NCBI GenBank assembly: GCA_037501455.1
Contig: CM074857.1
Coordinates: forward strand, 103,263,501-103,327,500
DNA length: 64,000 nt
Reading direction: 5' to 3'
Origin: Lantana camara
Taxonomy: Eukaryota > Streptophyta > Magnoliopsida > Lamiales > Verbenaceae
Positions 54,801 through 64,000 of the stretch are shown piece by piece; positions within the stretch are counted from its first letter, which is position 1; the number at the start of each line of letters is the position of its first letter. The notes under the pieces were generated by a model, which saw nothing but the letters and a program-made list of their open reading frames with translations, did no database searches and was not told the DNA's origin. Made by a program: the position numbers and the translations under genes.

Positions 54801-55797
54801 AGTACTTTATGTTGATGACATCCTTCTTATTGGGAATTCGAAGGATGACATGAAAGTGACTAAGTTATGGTTATCGAACCAATTCGAGATGAAAGATCTT
54901 GGTGATGCGTCCTATATCCTTGGAATTAAAATCTATAGAGATAGATCTAGAAGGTTAATAGGACTATCACAGTCGATGTACATTGACAAAGTATTGAAGA
55001 GATTCAATATGGAGTCAGCAAAGGTTAAGAACCTTCCTATGAGTGTAGGAACATGTCTTTCAAAGAAGATGTGTCCTAAGACTAACCTTGAGAAGGAGAG
55101 AATGACTCATACACCTTATGCGTCAGCAATAGGTAGCATAATGTATGCAATGTTATGTACTCGACCGGATGTGGCTTAGGCACTTAGTGTGACAAGTCGT
55201 TTCCAATCTGACCCTGGAGATGGTCACTGGGCTGCCGTGAAGAATATTCTTAAGTACTTGAAAAGTACTAAAGATTTATTCTTAGTTTACGGAGGTCAGA
55301 AAGATCTTACTGTCGAAGGATACTGCGATGCAAGCTTTGCATCTGACTTAGATGATTTTAAGTCAATGTCAGGATACATTTTCTGCCTGAACGGCGGAGC
55401 AGTGAGTTGGAAGAGTTCCAAACAAACAACCACTGCAGATTCGACCACTGAGGCCGAATACTTAGCTGCAAATGATGCAGCTAAGGAAGGTGTTTGGATT
55501 AGAAACTTCATTCAAGAGTTGAATGTTGTTCCTAGCATGAAAGACCCCATTACTGTGTTTTGTGACAACACTGGGGCGGTTGCTCAAGCAAGAGAACCAA
55601 GATCTCACCAACGGACCAAGCACATTATGAGGAAGTATCACCTAATCCGTGATATTATCAAAAGAGGAGATGTGCAAATCGAGAGGGTCACATCAGTAGA
55701 GAACGTGGCAGATCCACTTACTAAACCCCTTAGTCGAGAAGCTTTCCAAGGTCATCTTCAGAAGATGGGACTTAGAATAGCTTTAGAATGGCTTTGA
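51877..55797 (+). pseudogene. gag-pol of H, one frame with two UAG stops
   Basis: A single 1307-codon frame. Gag (residues 1-292) has the YSDWLR start, a capsid region and a CCHC knuckle C255-H263-C268. UAG at residue 293 falls just before the protease motif (D296, DTGCGTH). Integrase: finger from about 430, catalytic D491 (HTDVCGP), D554 (SDRGGEY), E590 (35 residues apart). RT: QMDVKTAFLNGDI and YVDD 978-981. A second UAG at residue 1101 (55177-55179) lies in the RT-RNase H connection; RNase H (CDASFASD, STTEAEYLA, CDNTGAV) follows to a TGA at 55795. No frameshift. Gag alone ends at the first UAG and could be made, but a stop at this exact point could also be a simple nonsense change. The second stop has no such explanation. 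Confidence 0.9.
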
Positions 55798-55798
55798 C

Positions 55799-55813
55799 GG
55801 GCAAGTGGGAGAT
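55799..55813 (+). other. Polypurine tract of H
   Basis: GGGCAAGTGGGAGAT, directly before the 3' LTR and two bases after the pol stop. Confidence 0.9.
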
Positions 55814-57777
55814 TGTTAGGAATAGTGCCCTAGAAAGCCAATTGTATATCCGTTTTGTGCTTTTCCTTATTGTAATCACAGACAATCTTTGAATGAAATA
55901 ACGAATTAAGGCAACACTTCTTTATATGCTCTTGTTTGGTATGCGTTTACTTTAGTTGTGCATGTATGAGAACTTCCCTAATCCTGATGACTTTAGGACT
56001 CTACCATTTAGGTGAAATGGTTCATGAAACGAGCCCTATATCACATAAGTCATGATTAGTAAAATACTCCAAGCCGATGAGTCCTACAGACAGTGGGAGT
56101 GTCAACCTGACTCCTCTAAGGCTTGCTTGTGGGATCACGCCCTTAAGAAGGACCACCTTGTTTCATGGAGGTGGAAAGTGTATAGTTGATACGTGCGTGA
56201 TACATGAGGGTGCTTACTTTAATAAGTAAGTTCACTGAGGTGCCCCGTGTGAGAACATTCCTAAATGGGAAAGGAAGTTTCTATTTCAGGAAATGGAAAC
56301 TTCCAGATTAGGAAATATCTCACGAGTCATTGATGTGATTGATTGATCCTTAGACTTGAGGTTCCTTGTCACTTTATGAGTTAACTCTGTAGTCTTAGGT
56401 ATAAGCTTTAAAGGGTGTCGCCTTAGGCAACTGATTCAAGGCTTATGCTGGGCCTGCACAAGTGATTCATGAAAGTGAATGAGAACCAAGAAAGGACCTA
56501 CACTTGCATTTGCAAGGTGATCTCTTATTGTGTAAGTCATTCATATGCCATATGGAGTCCTTGGCCAAGGCAGTAGATCAAGACATCAAGAAAAGGGTTT
56601 CTTGGATTGAGATCAAATGGATATGAAATGCACTTAGCTTTAAGACCAGATTATTAGGGTTCTGATTATTCCCTTGCCCTAGATCTTGGTTGAGAGATAG
56701 AAAGTAGGAGGATTGTATCTCACATGAATCAATGACTTAAAGGTTCTGTCGAATCCGAACATTCCAATTCAGCTAGGGGTTAAACACCTGTTGCTAGACT
56801 ATGGTCGTTTAATCTGTAGACTGATTAATTAATTAGTGAATTAATTAATTGGGGTCACTGCTAATTGAATTGAGAACCTAGAGGGTCACACACAACAACT
56901 TGGTTACATGAGTTGAGGCTTGAAAATGATTAAACGAGTTAATCGGGCCAAGAGGGTTCCACACGTGTGAAATCACACGTGTGGCTCACGTGAGTGACAC
57001 ATGTCACTGTGACACGTGTCACACACGTGTGGATATATATATATATTATATATATATATATGTATTAAATAATTAAAGGTGTTAATTATTTAATAGACTT
57101 TGGTTTAATTTTGAATTAAAAAGAAAGTCTTATTTTGGAGAAAATAATCTAGTTAATTAATTACGAATTAATTAATTAGATAAAAATAAGTTATTTATTT
57201 TATAATAAATAAAGTATAAAATTATCCAAAAATAGTTTGGATATTTTTAGCTCTCTTAAAAGTTGACTTGAATTAGAATTCAAAGTCAAAGTTGGAAATT
57301 ACTTGAAGATCAAGTAATAGGAGAGAGGAACCAAAACCCTTGTCTATGAGGACAAGGATTTCGGCCGCCCCTCCCCTTTCCTATATGTAGGGGAGCTCAT
57401 GCTCCCCTTTAGAGCTAATTGGCAATTCTTTTGGTTCATGTGTTGAACACCTTCCTTTCTCCAAGATTAAATTAAACCCTAGGTTAAGCCTAAACACTAA
57501 CTAGAGAACTAGCATCCTTACTAGTTAGATTGTGATCAAGTTGGTGGACTTTCTCTAGAGACTTCAAGTTAGAAGTTTGAAGATTCGAGCTTTACCAAGG
57601 AGAGGGGATCAAGCCGCGAGAAGAGCGTTCTTGGGTGGCTTGAAACGCTTCAAGAAAGAACAAAAGAAAAGTAAGTTTTCTATCTTTACGAATTTGGTTA
57701 CACGATTGCGAGTTCAAGATCCTTTTGTTGGGAAAATTTTTTAAATTCCGCTGCTTTCTGATTCGTGTTTTCCAACA
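55814..57777 (+). repeat. 3' LTR of H
   Basis: 1964 bp, followed by the target duplication GTAAT. Compared with the 5' LTR it has scattered substitutions, a degenerate TATA and one decayed CACGTG. Confidence 0.95.
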
Positions 57778-58756
57778 GTAATGCCCGTACTGAGTATTGA
57801 ATCCCGTTTTTGGAATATCCTCCGCTCGGATTCGGAGCTGGCAGTACCCCTGTCTAAAATCCAGTTTCGAGTAAACCTTGGAACCCTGAAGTATATCAAA
57901 TAATTTCTCGATGTGTGGAAGGGGATACTTATTCTTGATAGTCATCCGGTTCAGCTCCCGATAATCGATACACATTCTCAAAGTCCCGTCCTTTTTCTTT
58001 ACAAATAAAACTAGTGCACCCCAGGGTGAAGAACTCGGTTTGATATACCCAACTTCCAACAGTGCCTCAAGCTGAACCTTTAACTCTTTTAACTCAGCTG
58101 GAGCCATCCAGTATGGAGTCTTTGAATACGGTTCTGCATTCGGATATAGATCAATCACAAATTCAATTTCTCGCTCAGGAGGCAAAGAATCCAATTTCTC
58201 TGGGAAAACCTCGGGAAACTCCTTCTCCACTTTCGTATCTTCCAACTTAACCTGATCCTTGGGCTTATTTAGAATGTAGGCAATGAATCTCGTAGGCCCA
58301 TCTTTAACTAATCTCTGAGCCTCAGAAAAGGAAAGTAGAGATACCGTCTTCGAACTCCAACCCATAGTAACCTCTGAACCCAACTGCACTTTCTTTGCCC
58401 GACAATCTATTGTAGTACAGTGCCTGTACAACCAATCCATTCCCAGAATAGACCCATACCTCTCCATCGTCATAACAAGAAAATCTGTCAGAAATTCTCG
58501 GCCCTCAATCTTCACCGGAACATCCCTGTATACCTGATCCGTCTCTCTACTACTACCGAAAGGAGAGCTAACTAAATAATGCACAGAAGAGCATATAGCA
58601 GGCAAGGATAAAGTAATAGCAACAGAATGCGCAAGAAATGAGTGTGTAGCTTCTGGATCAAATAAGGTATGAATGTTCGTGGATGCATATAGTACCTTCT
58701 ACAACTACCGCTGAATCAATATCTACATCCTGCTCCTCTCCAGCCAAAGCGTAGTC
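57778..58756 (-). pseudogene. pol pseudogene of G: protease and RT start
   Basis: Minus strand. The protease near 58655 reads FDPEATHSF; relatives have D-x-G-A-T, so the catalytic Gly is Glu. From 58605 the frame is open: [74 protein letters not shown] and [11 protein letters not shown]. It ends at TQYGHY where H begins; RT resumes at 47676. The stretch between the gag end and 58605 contains stops. Confidence 0.85.
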
Positions 58757-59833
58757 CTAAGTTCTCACGAGTGGCCTCTGGCCCCCAGGTGGCGGATCCT
58801 GGCGATCCGGACAGCCGTCTACCCGGTGCTCGTTACTCCCGCAGATCAAACATAACCCTAACCGACGTCTGCAGTTATCATAAGTATGAGTAGGTAGTCC
58901 AGAATATCTACAACCCAGTCTCTGAGGTGGCGGTGGTAGTACAGGAGCTCGTGGAGCCTTCTGAGGTAGTCCCGCGGCTTTAAACTTCTTCCCTGACCCT
59001 TTTGATGTTGGTGGTGTAGAATAAGAAATAGGCCTCTTCCCTGAGCTAGAACCCTGTCCTGATCCTGAACCTGAAGCCTGTCCAACTCGAGGAATAGGGC
59101 TTCGCGGATTAACTGAGTCTTCCACTTTTAAGGCTTTAGTAGTAGCCTTGACCCCGGTGCTCGTATTCACAGCTTCCAAGGCCACCTGTATATCCGGTCA
59201 TAGTCCCTCCACGAACTGCATCGCCTTGTGAAAATCATCACTCACTATATTGGGTGCATAGCGAGTTAATCTCTCAATCTCCGCGATGTATTCTGCAACA
59301 GATCTTGTTCCTTACTTGAGTTTAGTGAACTCCCTCAACCTACGAGTGCGTGAAGCTAGTGGAATGAATTTGTTTCTGAACTCCCGGACAAACACCTCCC
59401 AGGTAATAGCCTCCCCGGTGGCCTCTAAAACAATCTGGGTATTCTCCCACCAGGAGTAAGCCTCGCCCTGAATCAAAGTCATAGTGCAGCGAGCTTTCTC
59501 CTGAGTATCACAAGGAATGAGCTGCCAAACTCTCTCTACTTCCTTAAGCCACATCTCCGCCTGAATATCGTTGCCCTTATAGAATTTAGGGGGATGCTGA
59601 TTTTGAAACTCCCGTAATATGGTAGAAATAGGGTTCTCTGGTGGTACTGGTGGCGCGGGTGGTGCTGGAGGCACATGATCTCTAAGTCTCTGATCAATCA
59701 AACCAATAACCACGTTTATGAAATCCTGTGGCTGAGCAGGAGGCGGTGGAGGTGGAGGAGCATGAGGAGGGTGCTCATGATGGTGTCCCCTATGCTCTGG
59801 AAAATGCTCATGACGAGGCCTACCTCGTGGCAT
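58757..59833 (-). pseudogene. gag pseudogene of G
   Basis: The ATG at 59833 begins MPRGRPRHEHFPEHRGHHHE, a histidine/proline-rich start. The Gag domain follows (QHPPKFYKGNDIQAEMWLKEVERVW, YSWWENTQ, FRNKFIPLASRTRRLREF). A stop at 59314-59312 and another near 59194 break it. The rest (59185-58757) is serine/glycine-rich and has a CCHC knuckle CLICGSNEHRVDGC. A stop at 58757 separates it from protease, which in chromoviruses is normally continuous. Confidence 0.85.
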
Positions 59834-60063
59834 CCTGAAATGAAATAACTACACATGCGTGGTTGATTAATAAATGCAAATGAGTGCAATTAATTCCATA
59901 ATGTCGATAAAACACATATTTCAAGAAATCAAGTAGCTCAATTAATTCAAGAATTCAAGTAAGTCATGTAATTCAAATGAATGCAAGACTCTCAGTTAAC
60001 AACTAATCCTATGCCGTGCGACCTAGACTCACAAGACACGACTCGAGAACCTCGATTTTGCAA
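59834..60063 (-). other. Short leader of G
   Basis: About 230 AT-rich bases between the primer site and the gag ATG. I see no further motif. Confidence 0.7.
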
Positions 60064-60079
60064 CCGGGCTCTGATACCA
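60064..60079 (-). other. Primer-binding site of G
   Basis: The minus strand reads TGGTATCAGAGCCCGG, complementary to initiator tRNA-Met, eight bases from the LTR. Confidence 0.9.
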
Positions 60080-60087
60080 CCTTAAGA

Positions 60088-62695
60088 TGTAGCACCCTAA
60101 ACCCCAAGGCACTACATCCCCCGCACTATAGCCCGATCCACATACGAAACGGCAATCCGTACATTAAACGAACATATAGCGAACAGGTGATAAGCAAGAA
60201 ACAATCTAGCTAGGCGGGACTAAACCCCAATTAAACCAAAACCAAGACATGAAATTCAAAAGCGGAAGCATTATATCATCAATACATATAGGTACCATAT
60301 TTACATCAAAAGTATATATACTAGTAGGTACCAACATTTATCAATATCTCAATTCTCCAAAAGATAACTAAATAATCATAACATGCTAATCTCGAATATA
60401 AGTACATGGAAATGAATGCTAGACTCGACTGAATGCAAGACCTGACTCAAACTCCCGCCTAGCACGCCCATGTGTACCTGAAAAGTGAGGTGTCAGTCTA
60501 CCGAAGACTGAGTGAGGGGCATAAATAAATATATATAACACAATTCACATGCAAGTTGTAGCCTCGGGTGAAGATTTGGCAAGGAAAAGAAATATAAGTT
60601 TCAAGAAAAGGCTCTTCTTCGCCCGAGATTATAACTATCAAGTTTAACATGTTAATTTATCAAACTCATGTAATACGTGGCCCGACGAGTGAGGGCAATT
60701 CTCTAACCTTTACACCAAACTTGAACGATACATGCTTACTTGAATGTTTTAATACGTGATCATGCAATTCAATTAGTGCTCAATTAGCAATACAATCAAT
60801 GAATGGAAACATGCAACAACCCGAGGACAATCCGTGGTGTCGGAACCGTCCCCAGTCTTCTTCTTCCTTCGGGTGATAGTGGGTTTGCAAGGCTCAACTA
60901 TCCACGACATGGTGTACGTCGGGAACATGACTCCCACGCACGGAACTCCTTCCACCACCAAACCTCCTGGTGGCTTCGGGGGTGATCCCAAAGTGGTGAG
61001 GATAGTGCAAGAGTAACCCTTGCTTTCCCGGTTGGCTCAAGCCACTACCCTCGGGCCCAAAAGTGCAATCATAGTACTCACCAAAACATGCTTGAATCAT
61101 GAACAATCATGGCTTGCTTGCTTGAAATTGTTTATATTTTAGAAAATCTTTATATGTATAATAGGTTTTGGCCGAAAACTCACATAAAGGTCATAAGGGT
61201 TCTATATAACTAGAACAAAACCTCACCTGTGTGACAAAATATGACAAGGATATACTCTAGGGTGCCTGTTCCTCGTCCGTTGCCTCGTGATCTGTGTAAT
61301 TAAGACGTGTATACATGAGACATGACTCAAAATAGACCAATTATGACTAACGACGAATATGAAACGAAATGACGTGCCATGATTAGTGTAGCATGTAAAT
61401 ATCGGGTTATGGCATGAAATGTGTCATATAATAAGAATTTGAGGCCAAATAAATGATTGGAATTGAAAATGAAAAATTGAATTTTTGGCAGTTCATACAA
61501 GGGTCGCGGTCGCGACCATTTTTGCTCTATTTTTGGTCGCGGGCGCGACCTAATTTTTCATGAATTTTTCGGCCAATTTTTTAGAAAGTCGAAACAAGGC
61601 CAAATTTGGGTCACGACCGCGACTAGTTTTATGTGTATTTTTTATCGCGGGCACGACCTGCATTTATGCCAAATCTTGTGAGTGGGTCACGGGCGCGACC
61701 AGATTGGTGTGTGTTTAGGTCGCGGTCACGACCTACAGTCACACCAGAAAAAAGCAGAGCAGAAAACAGGGGAGGTTTCGGCCAAACACAAAATCACCCC
61801 AAAACCTTAGTTTTCATGCATCAAAATGCAAGTTTTCTGGAAATACAGATATATACATCTTCAATATGCAATAAAACTTCATATAAACACTTAATTCAAG
61901 TAAAATCATCAAGAATCAACACCTCCAAGTTCATATAAAATTTCATGGTATGACTTCAAATCTTTCAAGAATTCAAGTATTAATTCATGGAAAAATTCAT
62001 GTAGTCATGCATCAACCAACAATCAATCCATATCTTCCATGAATCTCTAACCCTAGCTTCATCAACTAATCAAGAAATCACTCATACAAGCCCATGCATA
62101 TACCTTGAAGAAAAGAAATGGATGGAGAGATGATAGAGCTTCAAAACTTGCAAATTCCTTGGAAATTTTGGATGAAATCAAAGAAATCTCTTCTCCCTTT
62201 TGTTCTTGAATAAACTGAAATCAACAAGGAAGCAAATTGGATGATATTTTTGGATGAGAATGGAAATGGAAGCATGGAGATGTTTTGTACGTGAATCATC
62301 ATATTTTGATTTTGGTGAAATATTAAAATTGCAATTTGATCCTCCCACTTATTAAGTCATGCAATTAAGGTTTATTCCTAGCTAAATGATCAATTAGGTC
62401 CATGAAATATTTATGCAATTTGGTCCTATAATTTAAATAAATGATCAATTAAGAACAAGTTAGCAATTAAATCACGCTCGGTAATTATTTCACGTAACAA
62501 GCATTTTCAAGTCATGCAATAAATCCTCAATTTGATATGAATTCATATAATTTCATGCAAGTATGTTGAATGAAATTTATAAAATTTATGATGACATGTA
62601 GGAGAATAATAAATAGTAGAAATAAAATAGATTCCTAACGCTCACAAGCTCACACGTGGCGTGCTTACCTGCTCGTCCGAAACCGGGGCGTTACA
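60088..62695 (-). repeat. 5' LTR of G
   Basis: 2608 bp, a match to 42596-45189. It includes the fuller version of the palindrome array at 61501-61735. Confidence 0.92.
61501..61735 (-). repeat. GGTCGCG/CGCGACC palindrome array (5' LTR of G)
   Basis: At least five dyads: GGTCGCGGTCGCGACC at about 61502, then copies near 61540, 61610, 61646, 61686 and 61718. Most vary only at CpG sites or the central base. Confidence 0.8.
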
Positions 62696-62833
62696 CGGAC
62701 AAGGTTCAGTGAGCACATATTTCAAACCCTCGTGTCCAGACATGATATCAAGATTCATTTCCCAATCAGCATAGTTTGAACCTTCAAGCCTATTTTCCTT
62801 AATAATTGATTGAATCGGGCTAGCGGACGTCAT
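62696..62833 (-). pseudogene. gag start of E
   Basis: From the ATG at 62833: MTSASPIQSIIKENRLEGSN, then YADWEMNLDIMSGHEGLKYV, typical of a Copia Gag N terminus. It breaks off at LTEPCP, where G inserted; the frame continues at 42595 as PGVPETT. Confidence 0.85.
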
Positions 62834-63871
62834 TGTTTTAAAATTGAAATATTTAAAATACGCGCAAGCTACGAATCTCTATATTAATTCTTTAGTGTCT
62901 AACCATTAAATGAAATCTACATTAGCATTTTGGTTTACGCAATGATGACTCAACTAACCGCAGTTAGCTCCCTGGAAGCGAGGTCGAAAACTACTTAGAA
63001 AAGCAAGAACTATTCTTAATTAACGTGTCATCTAGGTAACTCTTACCAAACTATGTTAATCCATCACGTCAACCTTTGGTCTCTAAGTGAGTGTAACAGA
63101 GCCCTAAAGGGAGGTTAATACATCATTCAGTCAAGTGTACACCATTACCTAGAAATTCGTACTAGTAGGTCAAGACACTCCATGGAAGCGTGGTCATGCT
63201 TGACTTTCCCGGTATTTCATTCTATCCGAAGAAGTCTAATCTTGTATACGCGAACACATAATCGCCGAAGGGAGTAGTACATATCCACTATACTATAGAC
63301 GGTAATGGAGACCGTGAGAATCCAATTTTTTCATCTTGCTCCCACTTGGATTAATAAATCACATTTATAATCCTAATAATATTTTTGTCTATTTAATAAC
63401 TCTTTATTAATTAGGCCAAAAAAAAAAAAATAGTCCAATTATGCATTGCATTCAATCTCTATTAAATAATATTTATCTAATCATATTAAATAAAATATGC
63501 TTAATTGAAAATAGCATAATATCTCATATTATCATAATCATACTATAAAATTAAAACATGCTTGCAAAAAATTATCATATAATTATCATGCTTAAAATTA
63601 AATGGCATAAAGTAAACATGCTATAAATAAATTATCACAAATTTAAATCATGTTTAATGATCCGGTAATTTTTCAGGAAAAGCAATTAAATTGTTTTCCA
63701 AAAAATACCATTCCACGTAAATTCCCAGGAAACACTGGAGGGGTCACAAACGGTCCCACTTAAAAACCAGCCTCCTTTGACAGAATTTACGTGCACAGTA
63801 GCTGATTTAAAATTATGCATCGCATGCATCATATCAATGCATGTATATATCTAGAGCACGGCTCTGCCAGT
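62834..63871 (-). other. Leader of E with a poor primer-binding site
   Basis: About 1 kb of AT-rich non-coding sequence. Next to the LTR the minus strand reads ACTGGCAGAGCCGTG, which looks like the initiator-Met site with internal bases missing. An 18-base motif (CTCCMTGGAAGCGWGGTC on the plus strand) occurs twice, at 62968-62985 and 63178-63195. A 13-base A run is at 63418-63430. Confidence 0.7.
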
Positions 63872-64000
63872 TGCTGGTACAGGGACCCGAAATAGTACTA
63901 TTCCGGGACCGTACTTTAAAATTTTTTCCTAATATACAGGTACCAAAATATTTCTAAAATATTTAAATACAAACTGCGGAAGACTAGCAGGAATTACTCA
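63872..64000 (-). repeat. 5' LTR of E, cut by the window end
   Basis: It matches the first 130 bases of the 3' LTR piece at 12647. Plus-strand start TGCTGGTACAGGG corresponds to an LTR end CCAGCA. Confidence 0.88.

Larger units (their letters stand above)
47677..57777 (+). mobile_element. Copia element H, full length
   Basis: A 10.1-kb element inside the RT of G, with target duplication GTAAT (47672-47676 and 57778-57782). LTRs of 1958 and 1964 bp differ by scattered substitutions and a small indel near the CACGTG cluster. It has an initiator tRNA-Met primer site, a 2.2-kb leader, one gag-pol frame with two stops, and a GGGCAAGTGGGAGAT polypurine tract. It is the youngest insertion in its nest and the best reference for A and C. 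Protein domain order (protease, integrase, RT, RNase H) is Copia. Confidence 0.95.
42596..62695 (-). mobile_element. Chromodomain Gypsy element G, split by H
   Basis: Flanked by CGGAC (42591-42595 and 62696-62700) inside the gag of E. In element orientation: 5' LTR 62695-60088, initiator-Met primer site, gag, protease, RT (split by H), RNase H, integrase with a chromodomain-like tail, polypurine tract, 3' LTR 45189-42596. Forward LTR start TGTAACGCCCCGG and the 2.6-kb LTR fit the Tekay/Del group of chromoviruses. Without H it is about 10 kb. Coding regions have several stops and shifts. Confidence 0.92.
12647..64000 (-). mobile_element. Copia element E, split by D, F and G
   Basis: Reading leftward from the window end: 5' LTR (from beyond 64000 to 63872), leader, gag start (62833-62696), insertion of G, rest of gag, protease, integrase, start of reverse transcriptase (42595-39849), insertion of F, rest of reverse transcriptase and RNase H (28156-27086), polypurine tract, and 3' LTR (27070-25367 plus 12930-12647) split by D. 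Coding continuity across each insertion is clear: for example RFNEAIE on the right of F continues as FHESFGF on the left. Its LTR start TGTCGGGATTAGTGCCCT resembles that of H, so the families are related. Confidence 0.88.

Noticed and set aside
1..64000. Host protein-coding, tRNA or rRNA genes
   Set aside because: Every sizeable coding frame I could identify belongs to Gag, Pol or accessory genes of LTR elements. The tRNA-like matches are short primer-binding sites only.

Overview
This is a block of nested LTR retrotransposons from a flowering-plant nuclear genome. Nearly all of the 64 kb can be assigned to LTR elements and I see no host gene. The plant assignment rests on the lineages present: a Tat element with two RNase H domains, an Athila-type element, a chromodomain Gypsy, and long-leader Copia elements primed by initiator tRNA-Met. 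I cannot name the species; a eudicot is a guess.

Layout. 1-3873 is a minus-strand Copia (A: leader and 5' LTR only, with a 185-bp MITE-like insert) sitting in the gag of an eroded Gypsy (B, 3874-5163). 5164-6584 is LTR-like non-coding DNA. 6585-12646 is an eroded plus-strand Copia (C, same family as A and H) whose 3' LTR is cut by a minus-strand Copia (E, 12647 to beyond 64000). E is split by three later insertions: D (Tat Gypsy, +, 12931-25361) in its 3' LTR, F (Athila-type Gypsy, +, 28157-39843) in its reverse transcriptase, and G (chromodomain Gypsy, -, 42596-62695) in its gag. G is split in its reverse transcriptase by H (Copia, +, 47677-57777). The chain C > E > G > H is four layers deep. 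Direct 5-bp target duplications bound D (TCACC), F (ATTCA), G (CGGAC) and H (GTAAT), so insertion order can be read from the sequence.

Coding state. D is the only element that looks complete: LTRs of equal length with one visible mismatch, an uninterrupted 2042-residue Gag-Pol, and an antisense gene between pol and the 3' LTR. I resolve that gene as three in-frame exons (886 residues) with its own TATA box. H has one reading frame broken by two UAG codons. F, G, E, C and B are increasingly eroded.

Most interesting signals. (1) The spliced antisense gene in D. (2) In the long leaders of A, C and H, twin short hairpins with compensatory base changes, a near-palindromic motif present four times, and a fast-changing GC-rich island, which in A has become a large inverted repeat. 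(3) Dense CACGTG or TGACG motif clusters in the Copia LTRs, and a palindromic GGTCGCG/CGCGACC array in the LTRs of G.
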